Origin: Centroberyx gerrardi
Taxonomy: Eukaryota; Chordata; Actinopteri; Beryciformes; Berycidae
Assembly: GCF_048128805.1 (NCBI RefSeq)
Contig: NC_136012.1
Location: 12,651,725-12,715,724 of the forward strand
Reading direction: 5' to 3'
Length of the DNA: 64,000 nucleotides
Made by a program: the position numbers and the translations under genes. Below are positions 36,501 to 47,987 of this stretch, piece by piece (the stretch's first letter is position 1; each line of letters begins with the position of its first letter). The notes beneath the pieces were generated by a model. That model was given only the letters and a program-made list of their open reading frames with translations, did not search any database and was not told where the DNA came from.

Positions 36501-39500
36501 GTGGGGCACTTATTGTGGCTTACACCAGCCGAACACTTTCTGTAAAAAGCCAATCAACTTGGTCCCCAATATCTCTGGCCCACTCACTCATTCTAGATCC
36601 CAGTCAGACATCACAGCAATACTATTACAGCAAGCCTCCTCCCCAGCCCAAGACATCCTCCTTGCCATAGCAACAGCCCTGAGGCCTCATGGGTCCATGT
36701 GGCCAATGAACAGGGGTGATTCTGCCTTTAATCCATGGGTCCAACAGGCCTCCTTTGCTCACACTTTAGGGGAGAGGGCGAAGAGGAGTCAGGTTACACT
36801 GGCACATGCTTCTGAAAAACACCCTCTAAAACCCCTGCCTTTAACTACACACAGCTTTTAGCGGGAAAATGTGGGCACACATGGTAGACTTAAATTAAAA
36901 CTGGTATGGCAGCTGAAAATATTCATGTTTTGTCACCCCTTGTGAAAGCCCTTGAGATCAGCATATGACTGCAAGTATAGTCAGGAACGTAATGGCCATT
37001 CAAAGGGAACAGAAAGGCATATAGAAAATAATGATCTCTCAAAGGAAATAGAGCTGCTTAGACAACGCATTAGCAGGAGCACAGATGGGCCTTTACCAGC
37101 CTCTTCAACTCCCACACAATTCATATAAACATGTGCAAACAATCACATACACTACACACACATACACACAGCAGACTGCTGTCGAAGAAAAGTGCCACTC
37201 AGTCACTGTTGTAGAATTACTCGGTTTTAAGTCCATCAGCTAGGATTAATAAGTTATGCATAGGCTTTGTAAAAAAAAAAAACACATCCTGCTGGGAATT
37301 AGAATAACAGTCTATTGGTCAAAACAACACTTGCCCATCTCCAATCTAAAACCATGGCAACCAAAAATAAGGATTTTAGCGACCTCTCTGAGTTGCACTT
37401 TATACAGTGGATACTCCAACATGTCTGCCAGACTGCTTGGCTATAGTGGGTTTCCTTGATAGACTTTATTCTACCTCTGTCTATGTGCAAACTCCCCTCT
37501 GTGCATGTCGGGGGGTCTCTATACTGAGTGTGAGTTTTACCACCCGATGTTGCTACCTACCGTAAAGCAGGGAAGGAGACAGCGAAAGAGAGGGAATAAT
37601 TGAGAGAGCAAGAGGGGTGGGGGTATGGGGGATCTGCAGCCCAACAGGCCAGAGGGGTAATTAGCACACAGGCAGTAATGGCGTCTCCACACCAGAACAG
37701 GAAGCACTGTGAAATAGGGCTGTTTACCCCCACCAGGGCTAGTTCCATGGCCCAGTCCACACTTGCCCCATTCTCTCACCCTCATGTCCTCTAGGCCTAG
37801 TGCTCCGTCTGCTGCTAGACCACTATGTCCACACAGACGCAGCCATAAACAGCCATCAATGCCCCCAATCTCCACACAACCCCAGCCTCTTTGATCTTAA
37901 GAGTGACACAGTGCAAGTCAATCTCCTCATTGTGTTCTGTGATTACTCTTTTGGTTTACTACTGTGGGCGACTGGACACATGTGAAACATGCGATGCACA
38001 AAAGATCTGCTTTAACAAAACCAACAAAGCGACTACGGAGGAAATTGGAGAAGCATGATTTAGTGCCACAAGCTGTTTTAACTTAAAAAGGGCCGTCTCC
38101 TGTATATAATACAGGCAGTGTGACTGTTGTGTCTCTCTGTGAGAGAGAGGGTGCATTCCTCTCCTGTGAGTTCAGCCTACCTGGAATGCAGGTGGCTAAA
38201 TGATCCTATCTGAAGTCAGTGAGCAGGGAAGACACACAGAGATGAAGAGACCAGTCTGCTACCTCTTCTGCACCAAGTGCAATACCTGCACTTAAGCTAC
38301 AGGGCACCTATCTTTTCTCATAGCGCCCACAGGTGAGGTGTGGCTGAACCAAGAGAGTAGCATTTGGTGAAGATGAGAAAGGTTGAGTAAACACTCACGG
38401 AGGGGTTAGAGGTCAGGGGTTAGGGAGAGGTAAGACCAGGATGCAGGGCCTCCTCCCAGGTGTGCTGCTGGGGGGTTTAGACTGATAGGGGGCTGTTAGG
38501 AAACCTGAGAGGAGCATTCTCACACAGAGAAAAGCCTATGTTTTGTGTTTGTCTCCATTTTGCAGACATCATGTAATTCTACTCCATGTCCCTCAGTCCC
38601 CAAAATGGTATGCTTCTCGTAGAAAAAACATGAAGGAATGAAAAGTTGAATGTTATGGATTAAATGTGTGTTTTCAGACAGTTTTGATTGTTCAAGACAA
38701 AATTCTGCCCAAAACCCGTCAAGGCCCTTTTTAAGGCAATCTTCCCTTTCTTCTTCATTCTCTATTCACTCTTTCTCTCTCTTAGAGTTGACAGCCGTGG
38801 AGGAATTTCCTCTGCTCTTTAAACCCTTTTAATTTGCTGGTTCATCTTTCATTGGGAGTGTGAAATTGGTCACAGCTCGACCACAGAGTCTCCTCCATGT
38901 TGCCACCCCTGGCCCTTGCAGCCCACACAATGCAGGCCTGAAGTGACCCTTGACCCTTGATGCTAACGCCTGGGTGACCAGGGAGAATCTTAGGATCTCG
39001 GCCCTCTGTGTGTGTATGTGTGTGTGTGTGGTTGGGGTGTCGGGGGGGTGTAAAGTGCCTTGCCTTATGGGTGATGAGGGACAAGATGGGGAATGGGGGG
39101 AAAAATGACTCCCCTAAACAGAGCCTCAGGCATTGTCAGTGCCCATCGTAAGTTAAACACTACACACGACTCAATTCTGACATTTACACCATAGCTTGTG
39201 GATTATAATAAATTCAACACTCTAATAAGCAGATAGATGAATTGGTGCTTTGGTAGCATCTGGTAAAAAAATACAAGTAAAAAAAAAATAAAAAATACCA
39301 CACCTACTTTAAAGTAAAAAAACCTGACCCATCTGTACATCCTGTACATAATTTCTTTAATTATGGAGCCCCACATGATAATTCCATCAGAATTATTGTC
39401 AAACCTCTAAGAGAGGGGTTGGGGGTGGGGGGCAGTGGGTCCCCTATTAATCTACATATCAGGGCGCCCTGCTGAGTGGTTCAGTTCTAACATGTTCCAT

Positions 39501-40933
39501 TTCGCTTGCCCCCACCTCTCCCTCCCTTTCTACCCTGTTTAACATCAGCAGCCGACCTGCCTTTGAAGTACCGCTCCACTCGTTTCCCAACCCCCCAGGG
39601 ATGTGGGGCTGCTTTTACTGGCCTCCCTGTCCCAGGACTGGTTGAGCCTGCCTGTCCCTGACAAGGTGAGAAGGATGCAGAGGGAACAGAGCTAACAGTG
39701 CAGTGGAGGGGAAAGAACACAGTTCGGCATCCCAGCACCAAAACCCAGTCACAAAACTACAGTCTGTTAAAAGGCTATATGGTGGTAATGTGCTAATATT
39801 TTAATGGGAAATTCTCTAATAGATTGGACTTCAATGTTAGATCTTAATTAGCCAGAGGTTACGTCTCACTGGTCGCAACAAAATTCGTAGGCTTATGACG
39901 AGGTTGTTGCTAAGACCATCTCCTCGCTTGCAGCAAGTCTCTACCACACACAGACACACACACACATACACACACTCACAACAACCTCCACCCCCTAGTC
40001 TCTGCTCCCCTCCCCCACTCTGGGAAGGGGCTGGCTGGCTGGCTGTCCTGCTTGCATTGAGGGGCTTTTGTTTGAGGCCTGACTCGGAGAGCATATGGCA
40101 GGTGCCCCTCAGCACACAGTCCCTCCCCACCCCCGGGGTCTGAGGCCGATGTGAGTGCACTGCGTAGTCAATATGAGGGAGCTTGTGTGTTTCACTGGAT
40201 GCTCTTTTTTTTGTTTAGAAACCCTTCACTATATCAGCTCCACCGGCCACAATAAACAAATTCAAGCTTCAACCATCACTTGCTGAAGGAAAACAACACA
40301 AAATCACGAGAACCCCTACACAACAATTAATGTAAATAATCCTGTCAAACGACAAATTATAAAAAAAATTTTTTACAAATGCACACAAAAGGTTAAATAC
40401 TTCAGTGATAAATAAAAAGTACTGATGACAAAAAACTGCATACCATTCTTAGACTTGCTGGCAGAGCACAAATTGTAAGTATATCAGTACTTTGTAAGTC
40501 TATCTATAGGAAAGTACACCAATGAGCCACCCTCAAAGAGAAAGAGGCTGATTATAGCAAAAGATTGGAGACACACAATGAGTCACACACATCCATGATG
40601 TCATTAGCCATAACAAATAGCTGCTGTACGCACGGCTCTGACTTCAGGGACTGAGATCTGCCAGGAAGACTGATGTAGTCACTGTAGGACTTCATGGAAA
40701 GCAACACAATGGAAACTTGAAGTTCTGGGATAGGGACAGATTTTCTAATGGAAATATGCTGTTTATACATGAATTATTACCGCTGAGATTGACATTACAT
40801 AAATGGGTTTACTGGAATTAGATTTAATTGTATGTGACTAACAGTCAATCCCTTTGGGTTTGAAAAACTGACCATACCCTTAGCCTTTTTAATGAAGGAC
40901 AGTTTATCCATGAACAAACACCAACACACACAT

Positions 40934-40971
<38 letters not shown>

Positions 40972-43900
40972 TAGGCTAACAGGATTAAGTAGTGACTGCT
41001 GAGAGGCACAATAGAGGCAGCGATTAATTAACAGAGTGCGGAAGCCAGAGAAATTTAAACAAAGACAATGTATGTGCCTGTCAAAGAGCAGGCAGTGGGA
41101 CCTGGGGAGGCAGTTCAATAACTAGGCCAGATTCCAAAGCACCTCAGGATAGATAAAAACCCAAGACAACTTTGAATCAAACGCCCTTTCAAGCCTTCAT
41201 CAATCATGGCAGAGACTCCCCAGAGTCCTGGAGGAGTCAGATGGAGGAGAGAGAAGAGAGAGCATGACTCTCTCCTAACTGAAAGCCACAATCAAAAGAT
41301 TCAATAAAAAAAAACTTGATTCATCTATTGGAGGATCCTCTGGCCGGGTTGGGTTGATAATATTTTAATAACTCCATGAGTGAACTCTCAAAGCTATTCT
41401 TGGAGTCTCATGACATTGCTTTTAAAAGAGGATCTCTTTCAAGTCTCACATTCAAATTTATCCTACCACAGAGGCTAGTCTGCACGAAACGATAGCCTGT
41501 GTGTGAATACGCACGCACTCACACATACACCCCTCCCAAGTGAGCAGGCCCCGTTCCAGACTCCCACTTTGACGGCATCATTAGTCTAATTACCCATGAT
41601 GCCAAGGGCTGCATTAATGTACAGAAAGCCTCACAGTCTGTTAATCACCAGACAGACACAGAGACACTAATAACTACCACACAACCTGCACCATGCATCA
41701 GCAGGGGCAGAATGATTAACAGACTAGCTTTACATGAAACACACACACACAGAGAAACAATCAATTTTACGTGTAACAGCAGAAGAGCATATTGGCTACT
41801 GGTTACTAGCTAAACCATCGCTCCACTCACTTCTACACAAACACAGGCAGCTTGAGAAAAGCAGCGACGGCACGCTTAGATAACATCTACCAGCAACCAG
41901 AGTGGAGACATGGAGGTATTCAGGAATTCATATCCAAAGCTTTAACTGAGTTGTTGTTAATCTACACACAGGACACAACCTATATGTGTATCTTTAGTAG
42001 ACAGCCATTCAAGTAGAAGGTTTGGCTGATTAAAGTAGAGAAAGCACCAGTTAGAAAATGAACCCAGAGCCACAGAGGATTTGTATAGGGAACACTAAGT
42101 AGGCTGCCAGATGGATTCAACAACAGAGGAAAAAAAAAAAAATTACACCTTTGAATAGAGGACATTTTGACCTTGGCAGGTGTGATACTGCCTCATCCCG
42201 GACTGACTGTGGGACGTGAGCAACAACAGCAGCCCCAGACATGTTATCAAAGCCAGGATCAAAGGCATATGCATAAAGTTCTGCAGACACAGGCATAATC
42301 CCCCATAGACAGACCAGGTTTCTCCTAAAACAATGGCACAGTCATTGTGCCACAATGGTGACCTTGTTTTTTTTTAAGAATCATCCCAGCTAACAGTAAA
42401 CTGTCATTACAGGCTATCAGCTCTGTCTGGATCACAACAGTGGTTGCTATGAAGACATATACATTAGTAACAGACTCATATTAGCCTTATTGCTAAAAGT
42501 GTTTCACCTTGTACCATCTGTGCAGACAACACAGTCAGAGTATGTCTGGTAGCTCAAAAGACTTATGCTGTAGCTCATCTATATAGACAGGTTAAGTGCA
42601 TGCGCATCCCAATAGTTGCAATAAACAAACTGTTCAAGATAGAGAGACTAAAACTAATCTTAGTAAAGCTTTAACAGTTAACTCTGTACCAGATATGAGT
42701 GTTCAAAGCTCTGACTCAACACTGGGCACAAATACAGTTTCCGATGCATCAGCTGAAACATGTCTGAGTCTTATGAGGAGCAATGAAGACTTGCATTTAA
42801 AATGGATGTTCATTAGTGGGCAAACAAGTAGCCTACCTAAATCACCAAACAAACTTGTCATTGGGTTTGGGGAGGAGGTGGGGGCTGTTAATGGACTTAC
42901 TAGCTAGGAGAAGGCAGGACAGGGCGATGACGTAGAGCTGCTTGACGGCCACATCGTAGTGGTCCATGAACAAGTCCAGCAGGTAGACGGCCAGGTGGCG
43001 CGCTGTGGGACATAGCTGGTAGCGGTTACTCAGGATGGCCAGCAAGTCCGCGAAGTACCGACGCATGCCAATCTGAGGTGAATGGGCCCGGTAGACGGGT
43101 AACTTCAGCTCCTGCAGGGGAAAATGGGTGGAGAGTTGAGGGAAAAGGGGATGGAGAGGTAGAGGGGGGAGATAAATGAAAAGGGGGAGAGGTAGCAGCA
43201 AAGGAAGAGGGTGGGCAGGAAGCAACGGTGGAGAAACAGAGGGAGGTTGTAAAGACTATGCATAATAATAGTCGGCCATGCATGTCCCCTGCTGACGAGG
43301 TTTAGCTGGCATCAGGAAAGGTGCTGTGGGTGTAAAAAATTCCTATCAAGGATAAAACTCAATTTACCAATAAAAATTCTTGATTAAGCTTCAGCCTCAT
43401 TTCAATTCCATTTTATTCTCCATCGTTGCAGAGAAGAGAAGCTAATTTGGGTCATTGCAGGGGTCTCTGAGCAGAGGGCTGAGGGTGGTGCTGGGTGGGT
43501 GGGGGGGATGGTTCCTCCAGTGGAGGTTGAGTAGTAGATAGGATTAGATTTCACCCCTAGCACATCTCCTATTCATGTTCAATTAGCTGCATGTGTTTCA
43601 AAGCGGAGAGGAAGATACTTGAGGGCATTACCACTGAATCAGCCTCGGGTATCTTCCTAGTCAACTACAGAAAATAAGGGAGCACCAGGCCCCAGCTTAA
43701 AGAGCCGCCTCAAAGAAAAAAACAAAAAACTCTTTGTCCCGCATGTATAAACGCAACGCATAGTTACTTTTTCTGCATATATTTTATACAGGTTCTTAGG
43801 TACTAAGCTGCTTATGCTAAAAAACATTTTTGTTTTCAAAAATGATTTTTGCGCTCTCTATGAATCTGAATAAAAACAAGGGCTTTTGATTTGGATTTAA

Positions 43901-45755
43901 TAAGAGATTGAGGTTTGCTGGATTAATCTCCTTAAGATCAAACAGTTAGGGGTCCATACATTGGAAGAGCAACACAAAAAAACACCCCCATCATGTCAAG
44001 ACTGTTGTTTAGGAACTTCCCTGTCCTTAGGCTATTTCAAACGGTCCTTTTCTGGCTAAAAAAGCTTTGTGTTTGAAAAGCAAACTCATGGAAATACAAG
44101 CTAGTGTCAATAGTTTGTATAACTCAATTTTGCTGTGAGGACAAAATGTACCCGATGCAGTTAGGTTTACACAAACTGTCAACTGTTTATTGTGAGTGAA
44201 ACTAAAACAATAGTAATTGTCAGACTGATACTTCAATGGAATCCAAAAATAAACAGTAACACCCCCCCCCCCGCCCTCCAAATCCACATATAGCAGCCCC
44301 ACCCCCTGTGCCACAACCAACCATACCACCCAGTCCTCCCCAAACTCTCCTCTCCTCCCACTGCTTGAGAGCCTCTGCCTCTGGTCCATCTGTCTGTCTG
44401 GGGGTACGAGGGCCGCAGGAGACTGGAGGGGGGGCTGCCGGAGTCTGGGGGGGCTCAGGGGGAGGGGGCGGTGGTGCTGCGGGGTGGAGAGGTGCCTTTG
44501 TGGGGGATCCGCACCGTAATTAAGGATTCCACAGCTGCCTCCGCCTGATTTGCATGTCTGATAATTTGCCACATGCTACACACCACCGTTATCTCCCACA
44601 TCAGGGCATTACCACTGCAGCAAACATCATTAAGGCTGCATGAAACTGTGGGGGAGCGGGCGCCATGCAGGAACTCTGAAGATTGTGTGAAGGCCTTACA
44701 CAGCGCTGCGTTACCAATTTCAAGAAGCCATTATGGTTTATTCTCTCCCATTACAACTGAATTGTTCGGCACTTTCAGCTATTTCTGAATATGTACACAT
44801 CCAGCCAGCTGCAGATAGGCTAAGCTATATATAAAAAAAACAGGGGGGTGGTTTGTTTAATTTCCAGCTCCGCATACAGATTTCCCAGCTAACTGGCAGA
44901 CAGCTCATTCTGAGTCAGACATGGGCCAGCATGGGCAAACTAAATCAAATTGTGTATAAGTGAATGAGTCATTATAATGCTGAACTATTGAGAAACACAG
45001 GCAGCTGCTCAACTACGACGCCCTATACATACAACCGCACCGAAACCTTAAACCTAATCTGTACTCTTTTCTCTCAGTGTGAAGTTGGCACGAGAATCCC
45101 GGCTCCCAATATTAAGATGCCAGTCAAGTGACAGATGTCTCCATTAAAGTGACACATGGGAAGAAATATGATCAAGCTTAGAGGTTAATTAAGACATTCG
45201 TCAATTAATGAGCCTTAACTCCTCCATGTAATCTAAATTAGATCACGTCAGAATAGACAACATGTCTGTGTAATCATATTTTCTTTCCAACTTTCAATGC
45301 ATTGTACAGCCTACATTTATATGCTAAGAAGCTGCTAAGGAATACCAATACAGGCCTATCTGTTCATGTACTTTCTTTTAATTACTTTGGACATAATATT
45401 CAAAACACTATTAGTTTTTCGGTTGTTGGATGATGAAAAGCTAGATAGATTGCTGATGATTTAATGTGCATTTCCTACTGGATATTGCTATGTGAATTTC
45501 AGGTTATATATATATATATTAAAGAGACCCAGTCAAGAGACGTTTGGCTCACACAGTCAAGAAAATAACAGTTTCCTGTCAAAATAAAGTCGTGATGCTA
45601 AACAGAGATGAAGCCATTATTAGAAGTACAGCTAGAGAGATAGATGGCCGACCATTAAGACTTGATCCAGAGCTGAGCAGACTCACCTTGATGCGGAGAG
45701 ATTGATGGATATCTGCCGCTAGCTGTCCCTTCCACCACTGCAACTCCCTCTCCAT
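33589..45755 (-). CDS. ccnjl: Cyclin J-like protein (five coding exons)
   Basis: Cyclin-box protein of the cyclin J family; its CDK partner and role are poorly defined. Coding exons in transcript order are 45687-45755, 42901-43111, 35115-35414, 34809-34968 and 33589-34120, all with GT-AG introns and continuous frame, giving 423 residues. The protein starts [20 protein letters not shown]. The cyclin N box covers about 24-145 ([58 protein letters not shown]). The C lobe runs to about 250 ([48 protein letters not shown]). The tail is Ser/Pro/Gln-rich and ends [11 protein letters not shown]...TAGCFDR, which matches CCNJL rather than CCNJ. A Met three codons earlier (45762-45764) is possible, but the later one fits family alignment. 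Introns of 7.5 and 2.6 kb are the largest. Confidence 0.94.
34275..34745. repeat. Intragenic duplication, copy 1 (ccnjl intron 4)
   Basis: It aligns with 37010-37480 in the same orientation: both share GCTGCTTAGA, GAGCACAGATGG, CCAGCCTCTTCAACTCCCAC, CCATCAGCTAGGATTA, GGTCAAAACAACA and CTAATCTAAAACCATGGCAACC-like segments. It is diverged but clearly paralogous, and ends about 65 bp before exon 4 on the + axis. It is not a known mobile-element type to my eye. Confidence 0.8.
37010..37480. repeat. Intragenic duplication, copy 2 (ccnjl intron 2)
   Basis: Paralogous to 34275-34745, in the same orientation. No duplicated remnant of exon 4 was found next to it. Confidence 0.8.
40936..40969 (+). repeat. 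(AC)n microsatellite
   Basis: Pure AC run in ccnjl intron 2. Confidence 0.93.
43112..45686 (-). other. ccnjl intron 1 of the coding part
   Basis: No gene seen. The stretch at about 45060-45250 has the look of a conserved non-coding element (non-repetitive, with GTCAATTAATGAG and other homeodomain-like cores), but this is unproven. A (TA)n run lies near 45508-45520. Confidence 0.4.
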
Positions 45756-46547
45756 CTTTCCCATCCAGAGGAGGCTTCAAGAATCAAGTTATACCTGCTG
45801 ATACACAGTGATCAGATGTGTCCAAATCAACCACGGTTCAATCACTTCATTATAAGGTGGATTGCTAATAATGAATTGCTGCCCAAAGGTGACTGAAAAA
45901 TGTATAAAGCAATAGGCCTATAAAAAGTTTAAATAACAAAATCATTAGATACATCAGCGGATTGAATTGAATTATTGATCAACAAATTCATTCTTAAAAT
46001 TAGATGATAAAGTTTGGATAAATGGATTAAACGGCTAGTCGTAACAGCTTGTGTGTTTAAGTTGAATATGAAAACATGGCTAATTAACAAGCGAGTTTGA
46101 AATAAATCTCAAATCGTTTCGAGAAAGTTTAGAAACATCTTTCCATTTCCATAGCTTAGGTCTGTTTCCCCGATACAGGCCATTTTCTATGCACGGGGAA
46201 TTTAAATGGCTCGGTTAAATGTCCGCTCGAAAGAGCTGTAGGTCAAACGAGTCATGGCAGCCTCCGCAAACTAACTTATGGTATAATTTTACATTACAAC
46301 GGCAAATTATTAACAAATATCATACATTGTTTCTCATTCACACGCGTCTCCACCACGAGACGGCTACCAAATAGTGAGGCTACACAAGTTGGCTGCCCAA
46401 AGACCACGGGAATATTTGCCTCGATAGAAACAAAACAACACACGCAGAAAAACAAAAGCGGTCTCAACATCTACACGGTTGGATTTATTGATATGAAAGC
46501 GACCTGGGAAACTTTTGCTCGCCATGGTCGTTACATGTGCCACTCAC

Positions 46548-46900
46548 CACTCCGACGGGAATGCCCCCCAGACCCCTTTGTCTCAGTCCGACATCCTGAC
46601 TGGGAGAACTCCTCTTCGGGGAAGTTTGCAATTGCCCTCTTTTTTTCGGCGAAAAGTGAAAGTTTAAATCCTCTGACAAGTTGATAAAATAACCGCCGCC
46701 ACCAAATCCCGGTAACAGGCGTTTCGTTCCGCTGTTTTCCCCAAACTGTTTACACTTTCCCAACCGATCTTCCTCAGCCGTTTTTTCCAGTGGCTCCGCT
46801 GTAACAAAGTAGCCTCCTCGGCTGCACCAGCTGCTGTTGCGGTGTGAGGCTCGTGCGCTAGACGTGAGAGTCCCTCCGCGAGCTTGGGAATTGTAGTCCA
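46548..46900 (-). other. Probable 5' non-coding exon and promoter of ccnjl
   Basis: On the - strand a CG-containing, non-repetitive segment ends at a GTGAGT donor (exon edge 46548), 0.8 kb upstream of the first coding exon. Its 138-residue open frame matches nothing recognised. It is best read as 5' UTR. The upper edge is approximate. Confidence 0.5.
46885..46897 (-). promoter_or_regulatory. ZNF143/THAP11-type promoter motif of ccnjl
   Basis: The - strand reads ACTACAATTCCCA, the core of the vertebrate ZNF143/THAP11 promoter motif, located at the upstream edge of the proposed first exon. Confidence 0.5.
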
Positions 46901-46964
46901 ATACAGGTCAGTAGCAGAACTACAAACACCCACGGCCACCCACGGCCACACTTCTTCATGTGAA

Positions 46965-47214
46965 GGACCCCCGGTTAGATAGACACATTAGACCATGAAC
47001 TCCCATTTGATAAGATTTTGCCCCAAGGAACCCCATCTGAGAAAAAAATTAGTTGTTAGATACAGAATCTAGATGGGAAGGTGACAACAGTAGGGAGAGT
47101 GAAAACTGTAATCCAAACAGTCGTCTAAATTCTAGGGAGTAAAAATAATTAAAAATGAACTGGCCTATTCCTCATTTCTCTGGACCCCACTTTAGGAACC
47201 ACTGCTCTAATACA
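46965..47214 (-). mobile_element. Truncated hAT-type MITE
   Basis: The - strand starts CAGTGGTTCCTAAAGTGGGG, the terminus of a common vertebrate hAT-type non-autonomous element. The other terminus is missing and no matching 8-bp flank is found. Confidence 0.6.
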
Positions 47215-47521
47215 GCACCAACTAGAAGAACCGGCTGGCCACCATGGGTAAAGCCTAATGTAAAATTCATTACTGTATATTGAACCAATGCGCGTAAAGA
47301 TATAAATTATCTAAACAAAAAAAAACATTTGATATATTCACCAATAGGGCCATTTCTTAATTTTATTACATTTAGAACACCACAAAGTATGCAAACACAT
47401 TATCCTCTTTTTTCTCAGGAATATGTAATATGGCAAAATAAACATCAGACCGTTATTTTCATTTCAGTTAAATTTTGTGTTTTTGCAGTTTAAAAAAGTA
47501 GTTCATATCACAGAGGGTGGC

Positions 47522-47805
47522 TGTGCGCCACCTGGTAGAAAGGGTGAAACATCTGTGGCAACCTGCAGTTCCTGAGGTGTATGAATCAAAAAGAACAAAA
47601 GGAGTGAGAAGAATTCAGTTGCTCTTGGGGAAGTATTTAACAAATCTGCGATATAAAAAAAAATATCTGCTGCATTGGCCTTTGTCAAACTTACAGCAAC
47701 ACCAAGGCTATGCAGCCCAAATGCATTGGTTTTTTACAGCTTTGTCAAATTGTTCCCCAAGAGCAGCCGAATTCTTTTCATTCCTTGTGTGCCACCTGGT
47801 GTCAG
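47522..47805. repeat. Imperfect long hairpin with flanking direct repeats
   Basis: Arms of about 50 bp at 47598-47648 and 47737-47787 are imperfect inverted repeats centred on GAATTCNGYTGCTCTTGGGGAA, with an 88-bp loop. Outside them GTGCGCCACCTGGT (47522-47535) and GTGTGCCACCTGGT (47789-47802) form a 14-bp direct repeat with one mismatch. This could be a foldback element or MITE. It lies 0.2 kb beyond the c1qtnf2 stop. Confidence 0.6.
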
Positions 47806-47987
47806 AACTTGTTACACACTGCCAATTATATGAGACTGGTTGAAGCCTATTTGTTGTTGAGCAAAGCTATACACAATATGGGCTACATTTCAAATATCAA
47901 TAATATTCATAACTGGTTCGTGTATTGTATGCAATAAAGTAATTTTTGGATTCAGAAACAAAACAGATATAACTCTGGATTAAGGTA

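Larger units (their letters stand above)
35415..42900 (-). other. ccnjl intron 2, no nested gene seen
   Basis: A 7.5 kb intron with T- and A-rich runs, an (AC)n run at 40936-40969 and the second copy of the intragenic duplication. A segment at about 41540-41680, rich in ATTA/TAAT cores, could be a conserved non-coding element. Open frames on either strand lack support. Confidence 0.55.

Noticed and set aside
42596-42907. 103-residue + strand frame
   Set aside because: It lies in ccnjl intron 2, overlaps the exon 2 splice site antisense, and resembles nothing.
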